DNA from: Anniella stebbinsi
Lineage: Eukaryota; Chordata; Lepidosauria; Squamata; Anniellidae
Length of the DNA stretch: 64,000 nt
Assembly: GCA_029215795.1 (NCBI GenBank)
Contig: JARDYH010000002.1
Span: 361,300,973-361,364,972 of the forward strand
Direction of reading: 5' to 3'
Both the position numbers and the translations under genes were made by a program. The stretch's first letter is position 1, and the number at the start of each line of letters is the position of its first letter. This document shows positions 48,192-59,700 of the stretch, piece after piece. The notes below the pieces were generated by a model that did not search any database, was not told where the DNA came from, and saw nothing but the letters and a program-made list of their open reading frames with translations.

Positions 48192-48615
48192 AGATTAAAA
48201 CCCAACAGACTTTGGCCATCCAGATAGCTGTAAACCATAATCAGCGCCCAGTTCCCTCCCTTCTCATCCCCTACACAAGGAAAGTTGAAACTGCGGGCAT
48301 CAGGAAGTGCACTCTATTTACTCACCCAGCTCCATGGCATTGTGACCGATGTCCAAGTGCCAGATCTGGCGGCCAAACTCCGCCAAGGTGTTTTTAAAGT
48401 AATAGTTCTGTGTCCAAATGGACACCGAAGCCTAGCTTGTGGGGCCTCAAGTGGACACAAATGGACACATAGAGTTTAATCAATGAACCAAGAACATAAA
48501 TTCAGTTTGGAAGCTACTGGCCAGAGGTGTGAAATTTTAGGGAAATTGAATTGAAACAGAAGGACATAGGGGCACATTACACAATACATCTTAGGGTTCT
48601 TTTTTCTTAAAAATA

Positions 48616-49438
48616 GGGTGACCATATTTGGGAAACCAAAAAGGAGGACACCCTGGGGGGAGGCAGGAAAGCTGTAGAGCTGTGCATGGATCCGGATCCT
48701 GAATCCAGAGCAGATCGGGCTGATCTGGGACTCCCAAATCCAGACCTGAACTGGATCGAATCCGTGATCTGGATCTGATTCGGATCTAGTCACAGCACTC
48801 CCTCCCGCTCTCCCCGCTCCCTCCCTCCCTCCCCCCACTCTCCCTGCTTACCTGCTGCCTCCTCTGCGGAGAGAGGAGAGAGGATGATGGAAGGATGACG
48901 CGGAGGAGGCAGCAGGTAAGCAGGGAGAGCGGGGGAGAAGGGGGAGAGTAGGGAAAACAGGAGGGAGTGCTGTGCATGGTTCCAGATCAAATCTGGATCC
49001 GGATCCGAGTCAGATCGCAACGGGCCTGATCCGGACCTGACAGATCGGGAACCGGATCGGATTGGGGGGGGGGGTCTGTCCACAACCCTAGAAAGCAGCT
49101 TTCCAGGACCTCTGGAAAGCATGTCATTCCCCCTGCCACCTTAAAGGCCCCAACTGGAGTGGAGGAGGGGAAAGTGTGCCATTCCCTCCAATCGGTCCTT
49201 TTCTGTAATGCCTGGGAATGACACGCTTTCTCATTTAAGGCCCTGATTGGAGCAGTGGGAGGGAATTGATGTGCCTCCAGAAAGCATGCCATTCCCTCCC
49301 ACCATGCTAATGGCGGCCTTACGGGAGAAAGCGCATCTTTCCAGGACATTATAGAAAATAACAGAAAATACCCCCGACACCCAGGATAGAACAAAACCCA
49401 GGGGAAATCAGGGGAAATCCTGACAGTTGGTCACCCTA
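48616..49438. mobile_element. Miniature DNA element, AGGGTGACC/GGTCACCCTA ends, with nested insertion
   Basis: Left TAGGGTGACCATATTTGGG, right CTGACAGTTGGTCACCCTA. The right part repeats modules of 34136-34560. The element at 48675-49090 is inserted within it. Outer target duplication not clear. Confidence 0.65.
48675..49090. mobile_element. hAT-like palindromic element, GGATCC family
   Basis: Termini TAGAGCTGTGCATGGATCC and GTCTGTCCACAACCCTA. Flanks GAAAGCTG (48667-48674) and GAAAGCAG (49091-49098) form an 8-bp duplication with one mismatch. Hairpin core near 48870 with CCTGCTGCCTCCTC and its inverted copy, shared with the 28617 element. Confidence 0.85.
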
Positions 49439-49517
49439 ACAGTCTTCCAGAAAAATGTCTTTACAAAATCTCTCTCCCTTTACCCTGTAGTGTCTGGTTC
49501 CCTGTATCTTCATACGT

Positions 49518-49568
49518 TTCTCTCTCTCTCTCTCCCTCTCTCTCTCTCTTTTCTTTCTTTCTTTTTTT
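49518..49568 (+). repeat. (TC)n/(CTTT)n microsatellite
   Basis: TC tract passing into TTTC repeats. Confidence 0.85.
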
Positions 49569-49969
49569 GGTAAGAATTCTGCTGCAGCAGGGCATGGATC
49601 ATAAGCAGAGTTCCTACGCCATTCAGGGAAACACACAGTCTTGATTCTTCCATCAAGGACATGCAGTGAGGAGGCTTTATTTGATTGTAATTAAAAACTA
49701 TTCTCTCTGTTGTCATAGGTGGGGAGACCGAAGCAAACAATTTTTGGGGTAAAACTGAAGTACAAACAACACGCAGCTTGTTCGAATAGTTTGAGCCACA
49801 GTCTGGCGTGTCTATTTCTGGTAATTCCTGAACTGCTGGCCAATTATCGCTTGCAAAAATAAATCGCCACAGCCTCCTTACCAAAAAATGTTATTTTCTT
49901 CCTCTACTTGTAGTCTAATGTTGAGAAAATTTATGAATGATGACACAACCTCTTCTCTAACAGCAAGCC

Positions 49970-50410
49970 ATGGACGCCTTCCAGTTGAAACTCATTGATG
50001 GAGTACACTATTCTTCTTACCACTGCTCTGCTGCTCTTTGCCTTCTTCATTCACCGATGTGTCCAAGCTTCTTTAAACGAGCAATTTATAGCACACTCGC
50101 AACTGGCCACTCATGGAAGTTTGTGGATCATTTTGACGATGTCGTGACCCTCCTGGACGTATCCTGCTCCTTCCCACAGTTATTCCACTTAAAACAAACC
50201 TTGAATTTCCCAATTCTTCTGAAATATCTCGGGATTTCCTGTCATGTGCAGCCAAAGTTGCGCTACAAAACACCCACTAGAGAGCACTGTCTCATTCAGG
50301 TAGATGAGCAGGGAAGTTTTCAATTACAGACCACGTGGTCGCCCCTCTCCTCCCATATAATTCATCTCAATGCAATTGCGGAAGAGAAGCAGGAAGCAAA
50401 GCAACGGTAA
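49970..50410 (+). other. Unassigned 146-codon open frame
   Basis: An open frame of 146 codons starting MDAFQLKLIDGVHYSSYHCS. No domain recognised, low-complexity free, Cys/His/Ser-rich. No splice or promoter context and not clearly part of a repeat. Chance ORF or remnant is most likely. Confidence 0.15.
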
Positions 50411-50810
50411 GCAAACACATTTTCCCTTTTACCTAAAGAAGCCCGATGTCTCATTACTGCTTTTTGAGGAAATTAACTTCTCTTCCTCGCCACCTGTATT
50501 CACTCCCTGTGGTTTGTTTGTTGTTGTTTTTTAAAAAAGTTTGAACCACTCGATCCAAATGTCAGGACTTGAACATGGTAGAGAGGCTTCCATTTGCAAG
50601 CCATTTGAATGAAAAAAAATGACACCTAGTAATAATTCCTCTTAAAAATGCCCTGACCAGTTTCAAGCCCCTAGTCCTCAGTTTCCAAGCCCACTAAACG
50701 AGGTTTACTCCACCGCCTCTTCTTACTGCCATGCTTGTTTTTCTGCTCTGCTCAAACCATTCCTCTAACCTAGCTTCCTTCAGACAGGCCAGCCACTCCC
50801 TGCGTGTACT

Positions 50811-50880
50811 GTCATATTTATTTAATGTACTTTTGAACTGCACAAAAGCTGCAGTTCTCTGGGCAGCGCACAACTCCAAA
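50811..50880 (-). mobile_element. LINE tail fragment
   Basis: On the minus strand CTGCCCAGAGAACTGCAGCT and TACATTAAATAAATA, an L2-like tail. Confidence 0.45.
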
Positions 50881-51223
50881 TGAGCAGGCTCTCTGACACG
50901 TGTATTGTGCTCCAGGGGTTGAATTGGCACCACCTTGACTCTTTGGCCCAAGAATCTATTTTGGTTCCAGAAAGCTCAGCCTGTTAAGCTGCCAGGAACG
51001 TCAGTAAGGCTCTGAACTGCCATGGGGCTCCATCACACCTATTTTCCCCGCTGGTTTGCCTCCGCGTTTTTTACCTGTTTCACAAGTGCATCTATTAGAT
51101 GGTCCTTTTCACGTGGGTTTGTGGTATTGTGCTTGTTTGCTCTTCCGCTCTGCCTCTTCTCTCGAAGCACATGCCTCCAACAAAGGAAAAAGCGAGGGGA
51201 CAGCACTACACAGAGGCTTAAGG

Positions 51224-51578
51224 TAGGCTGACCATATGAAAAGGAGGACAGGGCTCATGTAACTTTAACAGTTGTAGAGAAAAGGGAATTTCAGCCAGAG
51301 TCATTTGCATGCAATTAGTTCCTGGTGAAATTCCCTCTTCATCACAACAGTTAAAGTTGCAGGGGCCCTGCCTTCTTTTGTATATGGTCACTCTAGTATA
51401 GTGCCTGCACCTTTAACTGTTGTGATGAGGAGGGGATTTCACCAGGAACTAATTGCATACAATTTGCATTTCACCAGGAACTAATTGCATACAAATGATA
51501 CTGGCTGAAATTCCCTTTTCTCTACAACTGTTAAAGTTACATGAGCCCTGACCTCCTTTTCATATGGTCAGCCTATTT
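51224..51578. mobile_element. AGGGTGACC-family element
   Basis: TAGGCTGACCATATGAAAAG and CTTTTCATATGGTCAGCCTA are exact inverted ends. Interior TTTCACCAGGAACTAATTGC is tandemly duplicated near 51434-51490. Flanks share TTAAGG but not a clean 8-mer. Confidence 0.8.
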
Positions 51579-52024
51579 AAGGGTGCATTAAATCCGCTTG
51601 GGGAAAATAATCCAGACTTTCCCCGCACCAAAATAATACACAAAACGGAGGAAAAGAGGTGAAATGGGTGTAGGAAAGGGATGATGTCATGTGAGTCCCA
51701 CGCTGTCCCGATTCAGACATTACTCCCTGATCATGGATTTAATATTCAAAATGGCGACGAAAAACACCCAGCACACACCACAGCAAATCATGGGTTAACT
51801 TAGGTTAGATTTCCGCTGTTACATGCAAATTGGGTCTATGTTTGGCTGTTTCCAGCTGCCTTGCCAGCCGCTCTTGAAACCTTATTGTTCGGTGTCTAAC
51901 ATCAACTGTTTGGGGAATGCTTTATTGTGAGAATATATGCTGTCATTGGCTTGGATATTGTTAACTGACCTATTGGTGGGTCTTGTGTTTATTTCAATTT
52001 GAAATGTTTAAAGAAACTCTAAGG

Positions 52025-52155
52025 CAGGATCTACACTACTGCTTTATAACAGTACTGAAGTGCACTGACAACTGTTGGGGCCTAGGACACATGCCATACA
52101 CTGTTTTCAAACCGCTTTCATAGTGTTATATCCTGCTTGGTGTAGATCTGGCTTC
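52025..52155. mobile_element. Foldback element related to 36815
   Basis: GGCAGGATCTACACTACTGC and TATATCCTGCTTGGTGTAGA ends. Confidence 0.55.
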
Positions 52156-52254
52156 AGTTAATGTTCTATTTCAATCATGGCAATGGTATCTGTTTTGTGA
52201 ACCATCTTGAGCACATCGTATTGAGGAAAATGTGGCATACATATGAATTGATTG

Positions 52255-52615
52255 TGACTATAGACACATGCACACCCCACTCAAATCAGCCAGAACTAGG
52301 CTGACGAGTGTTACCCAGAGGACCTTCTCTTCTACCGCTCCCAGACTGTGGAATGGTCTGCCAGAGGAGATTAGACAAATTGGCAGTCTTCATGAATTGA
52401 AGCGAGTCATAAAGACTGCTCTCTTCTGGCAGGCCTATCCAGTTGAATTTTAAGATGTTTTTTAAATGATGTATTGGTTTTTATTGGTTTTTAATATCTC
52501 AACTATTTTGTGGGTTTTGTGTTTTATATTTGTTGTTGTTCCCTGCCTCGATCCAGAGGGAGAGGCGGGTTATAAATAATAATAATTATTATAGTAATAA
52601 TTATAATAATAATAA
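52255..52615 (+). mobile_element. L2-type LINE 3' end with RT remnant
   Basis: Open remnant RTFSSTAPRLWNGLPEEIRQ and ELKRVIKTALFWQA, then a 3'UTR ending GGCGGGTTATAAATAATAAT. Confidence 0.82.
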
Positions 52616-53198
52616 GATATGGAACAGCATAGCTGCCTGCAGTCTGGGCACTACTTGGGGACTTGGCTATGGACTGTCATGATGAGTGCCTGCACTTCAA
52701 AATTTACCACTAAACTGCTAACAGTGAGGCAAGACAAGTCAAAGAGCCTTGGCCAGCTACAAGCAAATATCACAGCCAGGCAGAGCGATCACCGCCTCTG
52801 CAGCCCCACCCCCAGCCCCTGTGTCTGCCCCCTAAGGGGGGGACCTCATTGCCTAAAGGTAGATCCAGTCCTGAGCAATATGCCAATGGTGCCACCGTGG
52901 TAGGCAGAGTGGGGCAGGTGTATCTAAGGAGAGACGGCCATGGGGAGCTACCACTGCCACCCCCCTGCCCCTCAGCTCCTGCCGCCTGAGGTGGCCGCCT
53001 CACTTGGCCTAACGGAAGGGCCAGCCTTGCAACCGGGGCTGAGAGCCTGAAAAGGTAGTTTCCCCACTTCTTCTGCCCATAACCCATCCAGCTTCTCCAC
53101 CTGCTACAGCTCTTTCTCCCTGGAGTCCTGGAGGAGCAAAACTTCCTGGAAAACAAATGTTTGTTACCTCATGGGTACAAAAGAAAACAATATCACGG

Positions 53199-53204
53199 TT
53201 TATT
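53199..53204 (-). terminator. ALP gene 2 polyadenylation signal (AATAAA)
   Basis: AATAAA on the minus strand about 210 nt after the stop, in sequence without an obvious repeat. The short 3'UTR and perfect hexamer make it a good candidate. Confidence 0.7.
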
Positions 53205-53416
53205 TCTCGAAGGCCGAAGCCGGGGGTCAAGATAGACATCATACATGTATATTTACAATTATATGCACGGGAACGGAGACAGAAACAAACAGCGCTCTTT
53301 TTTCGCCTCTTCGGGAGTGTCCAGGGCCGACAAGGAGATCCGTGTAGCTGTGCAGGAGAAGTCCAGAGATGGCTGTTTGGAGGCCAACGGGAGGGGAGGA
53401 GGCTTCTCTTTCCTTG

Positions 53417-53703
53417 TCACATTCGCGGCAAGAACAGGCCCAGCCAGAGTGCGAACGGAACAAGCAGGGGGGGCCGAGGGAGGCCCAGGCTGCCCGATCT
53501 GGAGCGCGAGGCGGCACACTCTGGGTATTCGTCGTACGGCTCGATGCAGCCCGCGTAGGCCATGACATGGGCGATGTAGTTCTGCTCCTGGACGCCGTGG
53601 AAGAGATGGGCCATCGGCCCCTGAGCCATGATGGCCACGTCCTCTCCGCCATGGGTCTCGGAGCTCAGGGGCACAGCCGCTTGCTGCTGGTAGTCCTTGT
53701 TGG
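53417..53703 (-). CDS. ALP gene 2 exon 11 with GPI-anchor signal
   Basis: Acceptor CCCGTCCAG|CC. Encodes [40 protein letters not shown] and a tail [16 protein letters not shown] before TGA at 53419-53417. The spacer before the tail is Arg/Ser-rich, unlike gene 1. Confidence 0.94.
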
Positions 53704-56700
53704 CTGGACGGGCAAGGAGGAAGTGCTCAGTCGAGCGCAAAGGAACTCACGAAATGGGGAGCATCCTGGCAAGCACATCAGGTGAGGGGGCATGACCTCC
53801 AGCCTGGGGGTAGCATCAGTCCTTCTCCTGGCCCACCCCCTTTCCCCCAAACTCTGATCGTACATCGGTTTCCCCACATTTGTGTACTTTTTCCCCCATT
53901 CTGAAAGCTCAAAATGCTTCTCCTAAGGGCGAATTACTGGCAGGAAGACCGTCCAGCTAAAATATGCTGTCATTTTTAGCATTTTGGCCACACCTCTTCT
54001 GCCTTGTCCCCACCCATCACTAGAATGTGGCCCCAGAAAAGCTCCTCTGAAATTGAATCCGGTCCTCAGGCTGAAAGAGGTTCAACACACACTCCCGCCT
54101 TGACTGAAGGAAACCTGTCTCTTTAGCTCAGCTTTTCCCAACCTGGGGCCCTGCTGATTAGGACTGTGCATGGGCCCCCCGATCTGATCTGGATCCCGAT
54201 CTGAGAGTTCTGGATCGGGCCCGATCCAATCCACCTTGGATCTGGATCCGGATCCACTCCGGGTCCGTGCAGAGCCTTCCCTCCCACTCTCCCCGCTCCC
54301 TCCCTCCCCCCAATCACCCTGCTTACCTGCAGCCTCCTCCGCGTCATTCCTCATCATCCTCCGGGTTGTCCTACCTCCTCGATGTTGGCCTGCCACTTTC
54401 CCGCTCGTGCCAGGTGATGACGTCACCCACCACGACCGGCAAATACAGCACTCTAACCCGGAGGACGATGGGGGACAATGCGGAGGAGGCTGCAGGTAAG
54501 CAGGGAGATTGGGAGGAGGGAGGGAGCAGGGAGAGTGGGAGGGAGGGCTCTGCATGGACCTGGAGTGGATCTGGATCACGGATCCGATCCGGCCTAATCC
54601 GCTCTGGTTCAGATCAGGCCCAGATCAGGCTGAATCAGGCTGATCCGCTCCGGATTCGGGATCCGAATCTGGCTCCGGTCACAGCCCTATTGCTGATGTG
54701 TTGCCTCAGCCAGCACAGCCATTTTGAGGTCACCATTCCTCTTTTTGGGGGGGGCTCCCCTCCCCACCCCCGCCCCACAAAAACCACCTTGTTTGCATAA
54801 AACTGCCAGGGCAACAAATTCGGGAGCCTCATCTTCTCCCTGACATGCTGTGAAGGTTTGAGGCCTGCAGAGGCAACGTAATAAAGTCAGGCTTAGAGGC
54901 CTGGCATTTTCTGTTGGGAGGGGGTATCCCTGAGAATCGTTGTTTCATTCCTCCGGTTAAAATTAATTTCTCCATTTCAGTTTCATGTCCTCAAATTGGA
55001 ACACGTTACTTTATGTTTTGGGGGAAGAGGGTATAAAAGGAGAAGCCAGAGACCAGATGGAAGGGAAGACCATAGCCAGAGCAAGACCAGAGCTTATGGA
55101 AGGAGCAGAAAACAGCCTCTTAATAGGGTGACCAGATTTTGGAAAGCAAAATCCAGGTCCAAAATGGCCACCACACCAAAGCAACCCCCCGAACATAAAA
55201 TTAAAAAATTAAAAAGGCCGCCTGCCATGCGGCCAACAGACACCCCTGCCACCCCCCACCAGAAACAACACCCCTCACCAAGCCACCCGCCCCCCCCCAA
55301 AAAAAACCCAGCCTGGACCTACAGGGACCTCCGCTGCCACCGCCGATCTCCTCCACTGCCCCGTGACCCCCCTGCAGCCCCCTCACCCTTCTTGCCCTGC
55401 TCCTGGGCTCCCTGGAGGTACCTGAGGAACAGCAGCAGCACGCAAAGGAGGAGGAAGAGCCTGCTTTAAAATGCCCGCGCTGCTCCCCAGCCTCCGCAGG
55501 AAACAAGTGCTCAGCGTTAGGGAGCGTCAACAAATTCCTTGTCTGGTGGCTAAAGCTAACTGCTTTAGCCACCAGACAAGGAATTTGTTGACGCTCCCTA
55601 AAGCTGAGCACTTGTTTCTTGCAGAGGCAAGGGAGCAGCGTGGGCATTTAAGGGCGGGAGGAGAGCTGATTCTTTCCCCGGTTTGCTCCCACAGTCCCCC
55701 TGTTGGCCCGGATTGCCCCAGTTTTCCTGGTTAGGACCGGGAAATCCAGGGCAATCTGGTCACCCTATCTTAGGATAAAGAACTTGCATTTTCGCAACTC
55801 CTTTTAATGCCTTTGTATCGATCAGTCCTAACGACTAAATAACTTTATTGTAATAATCTTTTTTTTTTAATTACTAGTAAACTGTTGTGTTAAGCCACAA
55901 GTGTCTGCAATGTCACTCACCCCACATCTACAACCTAAACCCCACGTTCCTGGGATGGGGAAGCTAAAAAGAAGAAAGGTGAGACTCTTAAGGAGGCAGA
56001 GATCCTTAAAGACTTGCTCAGAGGGAGCCCTCAGACATGGGAGCCCTCAGCTTTAAGAAATCATAATAATCCTTAACCTCTTTATAGCGCTTTCAAGCAT
56101 TCAAAGTGCTTCGTCTGCATTGTCTAGTCGTAACCACGAACGATCCATGAAGCAAACCCATGGTTTGTTCTTGGGCTGTGAACTGTGCATGGTTTCTGGT
56201 TAACAAACCATGGTTTGTTAGCATGGCTGGGTACCCACAACATGAGAACTCACGTTTCAGCAACAACCCATGGTTCAATGACAGCCCCGACTCAACCCTT
56301 AAGTGTGGGTTATGGTGTTGTCTGAACCCAGCCAGAAGCTGCACCTTCTCTGCCAAGTTGGGCCAGTATGGGAAAATGCCACAACCCCGGTGGTCCCCAG
56401 CTGCACCTCCGGCACTAACTCTAGTTAAAAGGACCGGGTGCCTCTAAGGAAATCGGCAAAACCAGCGGGTAAAAGAAGAAGCTCTCACCAACGTCCGCAG
56501 AGCTGGCATCTGGGCGGTTGCCATTCTCAAGGGCGTAGCCAGGTCCGTTGCCATAGAGGATGCTGGTGAAGGAGCGTTTGTCCATCGCCTTCTTGGGTGC
56601 CAGGCCTGTGAACACACAACACCACAGCCTGCAGTACTGGCATTGAGGGTAGGTCTGATCGGGCACCTGCCAAGGGCCCACACCACCGGGGGGGGGGGGG

Positions 56701-59700
56701 GGCTGGCCTTGATCTTCCTCTTTCACATTGCAACCTGCTTGTTCAACTGCCCCTCGCCGAGGCCCAGACAATGGTGCTGATGAGAAGGAGGAGCCGCAGA
56801 TGCCGCTTCCTCCCCGGCTCTCTGCCTCTCAAGCCAACAAGTGGGAGCCATGAGGAGGAGGAGGAGGAAGAGCAAAAGCAGCTGGGGACCATGGCAGTGA
56901 GAAGGCCGACTCACCCACGAAGGGTGCCTTGCCCAAGGGCCAGCGAAAGAGCTGGAACCGAGGCAGAGTATTAGCTGCAACGTTCGTTTGACCATGCTTA
57001 AGGCCAAGTGAAGCCAGTGGGGACAAATGCTTCAGACTGTCCGAATAATAATAAACAATTGCAGATGTGTTTGTTCGTCTCTTGCCACATTAAAAAAACA
57101 CACAAAGATGCGAACATTCAAGTGTGACCTGGCTTTGGGTCATCTTAGCCAGGCCTCTTTCCTTAGTCCAGCTGTCCGCAATCTGGTGCCCTCCAGAACA
57201 ACAACTCCCACCACTCACAACCAGCAGGCTCATGGTCATGCTGGCTGGAGAAGAAAGGGGGGGCAGGTACAGGCCAACCTCTCTGGAGGGCACCAGGTTG
57301 AGGAAGCTGCCTGGGACAGAAGAGATGAGGAATGGTAGACAGAAGAGATGAGGACTATACCATGGCAGGAATGGTATAGTCACCCCCAGACTCCAGAACC
57401 CCCAGAGGGTCGGCTTGTATTTTACCGTTTTAACTGCCCGTATGGCATTTTAGTCTTTTATCTCTTTGCCATCCACCTAGAGGAGGATGGTTATTGGACA
57501 AGCTGAAAATGTAATGAATAAATAAATGTAGTCCCACCACAACCATGCAGAATTCAAAGCCTGGTGGATTCTAAGCACGGTGGGTGTTGTGAGAGTTTCC
57601 TATCCTAGTTTTCCTGCTGCTCCTTGCCATAGAAATCTGGACTAGTCTTTGTTACGGGCGTTATTCTTTAAGGTCACAATCCTATGCAGGTTTAGACGGG
57701 AGTTGGAATCCTATAACTCCCAGCATGCCCCAGCTAGCCTTGCTTGCTGGGAAATGCTGGAAGTTGTAGGACTTTTTCTGTCTAAACATGCATAAGATTG
57801 TAGGACTTTTCCTGCCTAAACATGCAGAGGATTTTAGGACATTTTCTGTCTACATGTGCATAGAATAGAAGGACTTTTTTCTGTCTAAACATGCATAAGA
57901 TTGTAGGACCTTTTCTGTCAAAACCTGCATAGGATTGCACCCTAAAGGGCCCATTAACCCTCCCCTCCACACTCACCTAAGATGTCGTTACCACGCGGCG
58001 TGCTGCCCCCAAAGGTGAAGACATGTGAGTGGTCAGCTGTGACCACCATGAGTGTTTCGGAGGCATTGGTCAGTTGTCCGGCCCTCTCCACAGCCAAATC
58101 CATCATCACAGCCTCCGTCAGGGCTTGCTTGGCTTTGCCGCTGTGATGCCCGTGGTCGATCCTACCCCGTGATGGAGAGAAAGGAGGCATTTGTTTATTA
58201 TTTATTTATTATTTAAAATATCATTTTTAAAAATAATATTTCCAGGAGCATGGCCCTCTTGAGTCAGCATGCAAGACTGCAAAACACTTGAACTGATTAC
58301 AACAGTTAAAACGCATGCAAACACACCCAGCAGCAGATGATGATAAAAAGTTCTTCAAGCACCAGATGCACAGCGGAATAAATATGCCTTCAGGGTTATT
58401 TTTTTAAAAAAGCCAGCAGGGAGTTCCAAAGGTGTGGAGCTACCACTGAGAAAGCCTTGCTCCTAGTACCCCCACCCCCAGGTTAATAGCTCTTGCTAGG
58501 GGTCCTTGAATAAGTAATACCAAACCATTTAGGTCAGGAGTGGGCAATCTCTGGGGATCTGGGGCCATTTTGACAACCCTCCATCTGGGCCACAGGGCTG
58601 CTGCACACTGTGGGATACTGGTAAAAATATACACCAGCAGTTTGCCACCAGAATTCAGTAGCAAACCTCTACAGTGCACCAAAAGGGTCAAATTTAGCTT
58701 GAAAGCAAGCTGGATTTGACCTTTTTACCACTTTATGGCACTAAAAAGGCCAGCTTCCCACCTCTGAATTTGGCCATGGTGGGGGCAGACACACCAGGGG
58801 CAATGAGAGTCGATTGTGACCTAGGACCTCCATGCTGCCCATCCCTGGAAACAAACAGGAAGCCAATATAAATGATACAGAAGAGGTGTCATTTGACGTG
58901 AGCACCTAGCTCCCACAAACATTCAAACTCTTGACTTCTGTACCAGTGGCAGTTTCCAAACTGTCTTCAAGGGCAGCCCCACCTAGGATGTAATGCAGCA
59001 GTCTAACCTGGATGTAACCAAGGTTTGAGTCACTGTGGCTAGGTCAGCTTTCCCTAGATAGAGCCGCAGCTGCCAAAGCAGCCTAAGCTGATAAAGATCA
59101 CTCCTGGCAGCCTATGTGCAAGGAAGGTTTTACATCTCGAAGATCATTCAGGCCTGTGGTAAGACCTAGGCTCAGGATCACTGCTTCCGTGAGAGTGAGG
59201 CCTAACCGCTCCTTCTCCTACGCAAGAGCAGGTCCTGGTCCTCCCTGAATGACATTCCCCATAGAATGTGTGGGACGCTCTCTTGCCCATTGTGTTCCAC
59301 CCTCTCCTCCCCTCAACCAAGGACTATGATACTCATCTTCCACAAAGAGGAAGAAGCCCCGGGGGTTCCTGCGCAGGATCCGGATGGCTTTCTCAGTCAT
59401 CTCCACAATGGAGGGGTCCGTCCTGTTGTCACGGTTCAGTTCGTATGTCATGTCCTTCGGCTCAAAGAGGCCTAATCAGTTCGAACGGAGAAAGTGAGGG
59501 CCCTTATAACAGAACCCTTACAGAGATGAGGGGACATTACTAACAATATCATTTATCACGTATACAACATCATTAACATACGTGGCATTTTACAGAGTAA
59601 CATAACAAAGGCCCGGCCCTGCCATAAGGCATCTTGCTATAAGCTGCACAGCAGTGAGCATGTCATGTCACATTTGCTCAGCTGGAAAGACTTTGGCCTG

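Noticed and set aside
51224..51578. Clean 8-bp duplication for this AGGGTGACC copy
   Set aside because: Flanks share only TTAAGG out of register, so the duplication is not claimed.
58161..59336. A GT-AG alternative for ALP gene 2 intron 8 (GATGA|GTATCA to GTAG|GATC)
   Set aside because: It keeps the frame but gives VEDEIDHGHH, deleting one residue between zinc ligands; no equivalent exists in gene 1, whereas the AT-AC splice works in both.
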